A DNA stretch of 7,569 bases, taken from the NCBI GenBank assembly GCA_003131925.1, contig PKWC01000118.1, positions 4,731-12,299 of the forward strand, written 5' to 3'. Source of the stretch: Alphaproteobacteria bacterium (GTDB taxonomy: Bacteria > Pseudomonadota > Alphaproteobacteria > Micropepsales > Micropepsaceae). The notes beneath the pieces are model-generated. The model was not told where the DNA came from, made no database searches, and saw nothing but the letters and a program-made list of their open reading frames with translations. This document shows, one piece after another, positions 6,056-7,569 of the stretch (its first letter is position 1; each line of letters begins with the position of its first letter). A program made the translations under genes and the position numbers.

Positions 6056-6061
6056 CTCCCT
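6056..6061 (-). promoter_or_regulatory. Shine-Dalgarno deciding the GTG start of NAT
   Basis: AGGGAG on the minus strand lies 5 nt from GTG 6050. The other in-frame GTG (6056) overlaps this site and so would lack it. No in-frame ATG lies nearby. Confidence 0.65.
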
Positions 6062-6137
6062 GGCCGGCAATGTCGCCGGAAATTCCTGCCCCGACAAGTT
6101 GTGCAGAGCACCGCGCACCACGGTATCGCGTCGCGTG

Positions 6138-6166
6138 TTGTGGCGGCGCGGCCGACCGGCTAGAAC
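6138..6166 (+). promoter_or_regulatory. Candidate tsaE promoter giving a leaderless message
   Basis: TTGTGG (6138-6143) and TAGAAC (6161-6166) have the ideal 17-bp spacer, with 3 of 6 and 4 of 6 consensus matches. A start 7-9 nt beyond the -10 hexamer falls at 6173-6175, at or next to the tsaE ATG. That fits the absence of any Shine-Dalgarno before the ATG. Leaderless genes are common in alphaproteobacteria, but this remains a guess. Confidence 0.3.
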
Positions 6167-6174
6167 GCGCGCGA

Positions 6175-6651
6175 ATGGCGGACATGGCGTCGAGATTTGC
6201 GGGCGGTCTCGTGGTGAAGGGCGTTGCCGAAACCGAAGATTTGGCCGCACGGATCGCATCCGGCCTCCAGTCGGGCGATGTGATCGCGCTCGAAGGCGAT
6301 CTCGGCGCCGGCAAGACGACCCTCGTGCGCGGAATATTGCGCACGCTTGGCGTCGTGGAAGCCGTGCCAAGCCCGACCTTCACGCTGGTCCAGGAATATG
6401 CGGCCGCCGGCCTCAGGATTGCTCATTGCGATCTTTACCGTGTGGAAAGCGTAACGGAGTTGGATGAGCTGGGACTCGACGACGCACTTTCGGAAGGCGT
6501 GGTGCTCGTCGAATGGCCCGAACGCGCGCCGGAGCGCATTCCCGGCGACGCATTGAACATTCGGATCGAAATCACGGGCGAAAGCGAACGGCGTATGCAT
6601 TTATCCGGACCGCAACGCTGGGCGCATCTGCTCGCGAGCAAGGGGAACTGA
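6175..6651 (+). CDS. tsaE: tRNA threonylcarbamoyladenosine biosynthesis ATPase TsaE
   Basis: A 158-residue cytoplasmic P-loop ATPase. It works with TsaB, TsaD and TsaC to form N6-threonylcarbamoyladenosine at position 37 of ANN-decoding tRNAs; ATP hydrolysis resets the TsaBD complex. Visible motifs are the Walker A loop GDLGAGKTT (41-49), SPTFTLVQEY (66-75) with the conserved Ser-Pro-Thr, HCDLYRV (84-90), ELDELGLDDAL (95-105) and the Walker B-like strand VVLVEWPER (109-117). Length is normal. ATG 6175 is chosen because the protein then begins just ahead of the conserved core; ATG 6184 (155 residues) is equally possible, as GGCGGA precedes it. Starts further upstream would overlap the intergenic promoter region. 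It is followed 2 bp later by the amgK-like gene, an order common in alphaproteobacteria. Confidence 0.95.
   Translation: MADMASRFAGGLVVKGVAETEDLAARIASGLQSGDVIALEGDLGAGKTTLVRGILRTLGVVEAVPSPTFTLVQEYAAAGLRIAHCDLYRVESVTELDELGLDDALSEGVVLVEWPERAPERIPGDALNIRIEITGESERRMHLSGPQRWAHLLASKGN
6640..6645 (+). promoter_or_regulatory. Shine-Dalgarno of the kinase gene inside the tsaE 3' end
   Basis: AAGGGG lies 8 nt before ATG 6654, within the last codons of tsaE. It supports co-translation of the two genes from one message. Confidence 0.65.
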
Positions 6652-6653
6652 GC

Positions 6654-7569
6654 ATGGACAGCGAGCGGGCGGATTCTGCGCGCGTGTTTCTTGCCGATGC
6701 GGGCTGGGACGGTGCCACGCTTTCGCCTCTGCCCGGCGATGCTTCGACCCGCCGGTACATTCGCGTTGCGCGCAATGGCCACACCGCCATGCTCATGGAC
6801 CAGCCGCAGAATGCCGAGGCCGCGCCCTGCCCGCCTTCCGCCACGCCCGACGAGCGGCGGGCGCTCGGCTACAACGCGGTGGCGCGGCTGGCAGGCGCCG
6901 ATTGCCACCGCTTCATCGCGGCGGCCGGGTTTTTGCGCGCGCGCGGGCTGGCGGCGCCGGAAATCTATGCGGGCGACATCACCAAAGGATTCGTCCTGCT
7001 CGAGGATTTTGGCGACGATCTCTATTGCGACGTGCTCGGGGACGGCAGTGCGGAAGACGATCTGTACGGCACCGCAATCGACGCTATCGCGCTCCTGCAC
7101 GCCGAACCGGCACCCTCGCAACTCACGCCGGAAACGTCGCTTCACCTTTACGACCAGGCGGCCCGTCTCGCCGAAACGGATCTGATGACGGAGTGGTTCG
7201 TGCCACTCGCGCTCGGGCGCCCCGCGCGGCAGGACGAAGTCGAAGAGCATCGCGCGCTGTGGCGCGACGCGCTCGCGTCGAGCCGCGAGTACGCGCCGGT
7301 CTTCGTGCATCGCGACTATCACGCCCAGAATCTTTTCTGGCTACCCGGGCGAACAGGCGTTGCCCGCGTGGGGCTGATCGATTTCCAGGATGCCGTGGCC
7401 GGCAACCGGAGCTATGATCTGATCTCGCTCCTCGAGGATGCGCGCCGCGACGTCACGCCGGAACTGGCGCTCACGATGAAGCAGCGCTATGCCACGACCG
7501 TGCGGCAGCGGGGACAAGAACTCGACGGGGAAGCGTGGTCCGCTGAAATGGCAGTGACGGCGGCCCAAC
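6654..7569 (+). CDS. amgK: Aminoglycoside phosphotransferase-fold sugar kinase, AmgK-like (N-acetylmuramate/GlcNAc kinase; 3' end off the window)
   Basis: 305 codons are open to the right edge, with no stop in frame. The fold is the APH/choline kinase type. A phosphate-binding loop is seen at LPGDASTRRYIRV (26-38), a hinge-region strand at GFVLLEDFGDDLY (112-124), the catalytic loop FVHRDYHAQNLFW (217-229) with base D221 and Mg ligand N226, and the second metal aspartate D243 in LIDFQDAVAGNRSYDL. In known systems AmgK phosphorylates the anomeric carbon of N-acetylmuramic acid and GlcNAc, and MurU then makes UDP-MurNAc, bypassing the fosfomycin-sensitive MurA step. The position right after tsaE (2-bp gap) fits the alphaproteobacterial arrangement in which a MurU-type nucleotidyltransferase follows; that gene would lie beyond the edge. 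The sequence alone does not separate AmgK from other APH-fold kinases, so the symbol rests largely on context. About 30-50 residues are probably missing. Confidence 0.85.
   Translation, partial: MDSERADSARVFLADAGWDGATLSPLPGDASTRRYIRVARNGHTAMLMDQPQNAEAAPCPPSATPDERRALGYNAVARLAGADCHRFIAAAGFLRARGLAAPEIYAGDITKGFVLLEDFGDDLYCDVLGDGSAEDDLYGTAIDAIALLHAEPAPSQLTPETSLHLYDQAARLAETDLMTEWFVPLALGRPARQDEVEEHRALWRDALASSREYAPVFVHRDYHAQNLFWLPGRTGVARVGLIDFQDAVAGNRSYDLISLLEDARRDVTPELALTMKQRYATTVRQRGQELDGEAWSAEMAVTAAQ

Larger units (their letters stand above)
6051..6174. promoter_or_regulatory. Divergent intergenic region between NAT and tsaE
   Basis: These 124 bp must promote the NAT-dehydrogenase operon leftward and tsaE-amgK rightward. 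Leftward, TTGTCG (6097-6092) and GACATT (6074-6069) are 17 bp apart and would start transcription about 10 nt before the NAT ribosome site; the -10 match is poor. Rightward, a candidate is listed separately. An interrupted palindrome GGAAATTCC (6078-6086) lies between the leftward hexamers and could be an operator. No RNA gene or terminator is seen. Confidence 0.35.

Noticed and set aside
6051..6383. Upstream extension of NAT to an ATG at 6383
   Set aside because: The extra 111 residues lie antisense to tsaE and the intergenic region. GTG 6050 has a good ribosome site and gives the family length.
5322..6467. 381-codon plus-strand open frame opposite NAT and running into tsaE
   Set aside because: It overlaps two genes with intact catalytic motifs and changes composition along its length; no domain seen.

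Overview
The window looks like GC-rich chromosomal DNA from an alphaproteobacterium; I cannot place it more precisely. The evidence is the strong G/C third-position bias, with long open shadow frames opposite nearly every gene, and two pairings common in that class: tsaE followed directly by an AmgK-type sugar kinase, and a putidaredoxin-type ferredoxin reductase next to its [2Fe-2S] ferredoxin. Eight protein genes fill almost all of the sequence. I see no RNA genes, insertion sequences, CRISPR arrays or prophage genes.

Layout, left to right. (1) Positions 1-1363, minus strand: an electron-transfer pair. An FAD/NADH ferredoxin reductase (155-1363) is followed 15 bp downstream by a [2Fe-2S] ferredoxin (start at 139) that runs off the left edge. 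Such pairs usually feed a cytochrome P450 or other monooxygenase, which is not in the window. (2) After a 150-bp divergent gap comes a Nu-class (YfcG/YghU-like) glutathione transferase on the plus strand (1514-2218). (3) A secreted GH44 family endo-glucanase/xyloglucanase (2325-3980, plus) follows. Its 106-bp upstream region holds two small palindromes and a short direct repeat. (4) Converging on it with only 4 bp between the stop codons is a two-gene minus-strand operon: arylamine N-acetyltransferase (6050-5193), then a periplasmic PQQ-type sugar/sorbosone dehydrogenase (5196-3985). These two overlap by an ATGA stop/start. (5) After a 124-bp divergent gap, the conserved pair tsaE (6175-6651) and amgK-like kinase (6654 to the right edge) begins on the plus strand.

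The right-hand pair is core biology: tRNA t6A modification and cell-wall amino-sugar salvage. Everything left of about 6050 looks accessory and metabolic: monooxygenase electron supply, thiol chemistry, extracellular beta-glucan hydrolysis, periplasmic sugar oxidation and arylamine acetylation. A carbohydrate theme (GH44 plus PQQ sugar dehydrogenase) is possible, but the two genes are convergent, not co-transcribed, so a shared pathway is inference.

I found no clear sign of a previously undescribed system. The items most worth a second look are the candidate operator sites in front of the GH44 gene, the translationally coupled cytoplasmic/periplasmic enzyme pair, a possible leaderless tsaE promoter, and the missing partner of the ferredoxin system beyond the left edge. 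Four start sites are set more tightly here than a longest-ORF reading would give: GH44 at 2325, PQQ dehydrogenase at 5196, NAT at GTG 6050 and tsaE at 6175.
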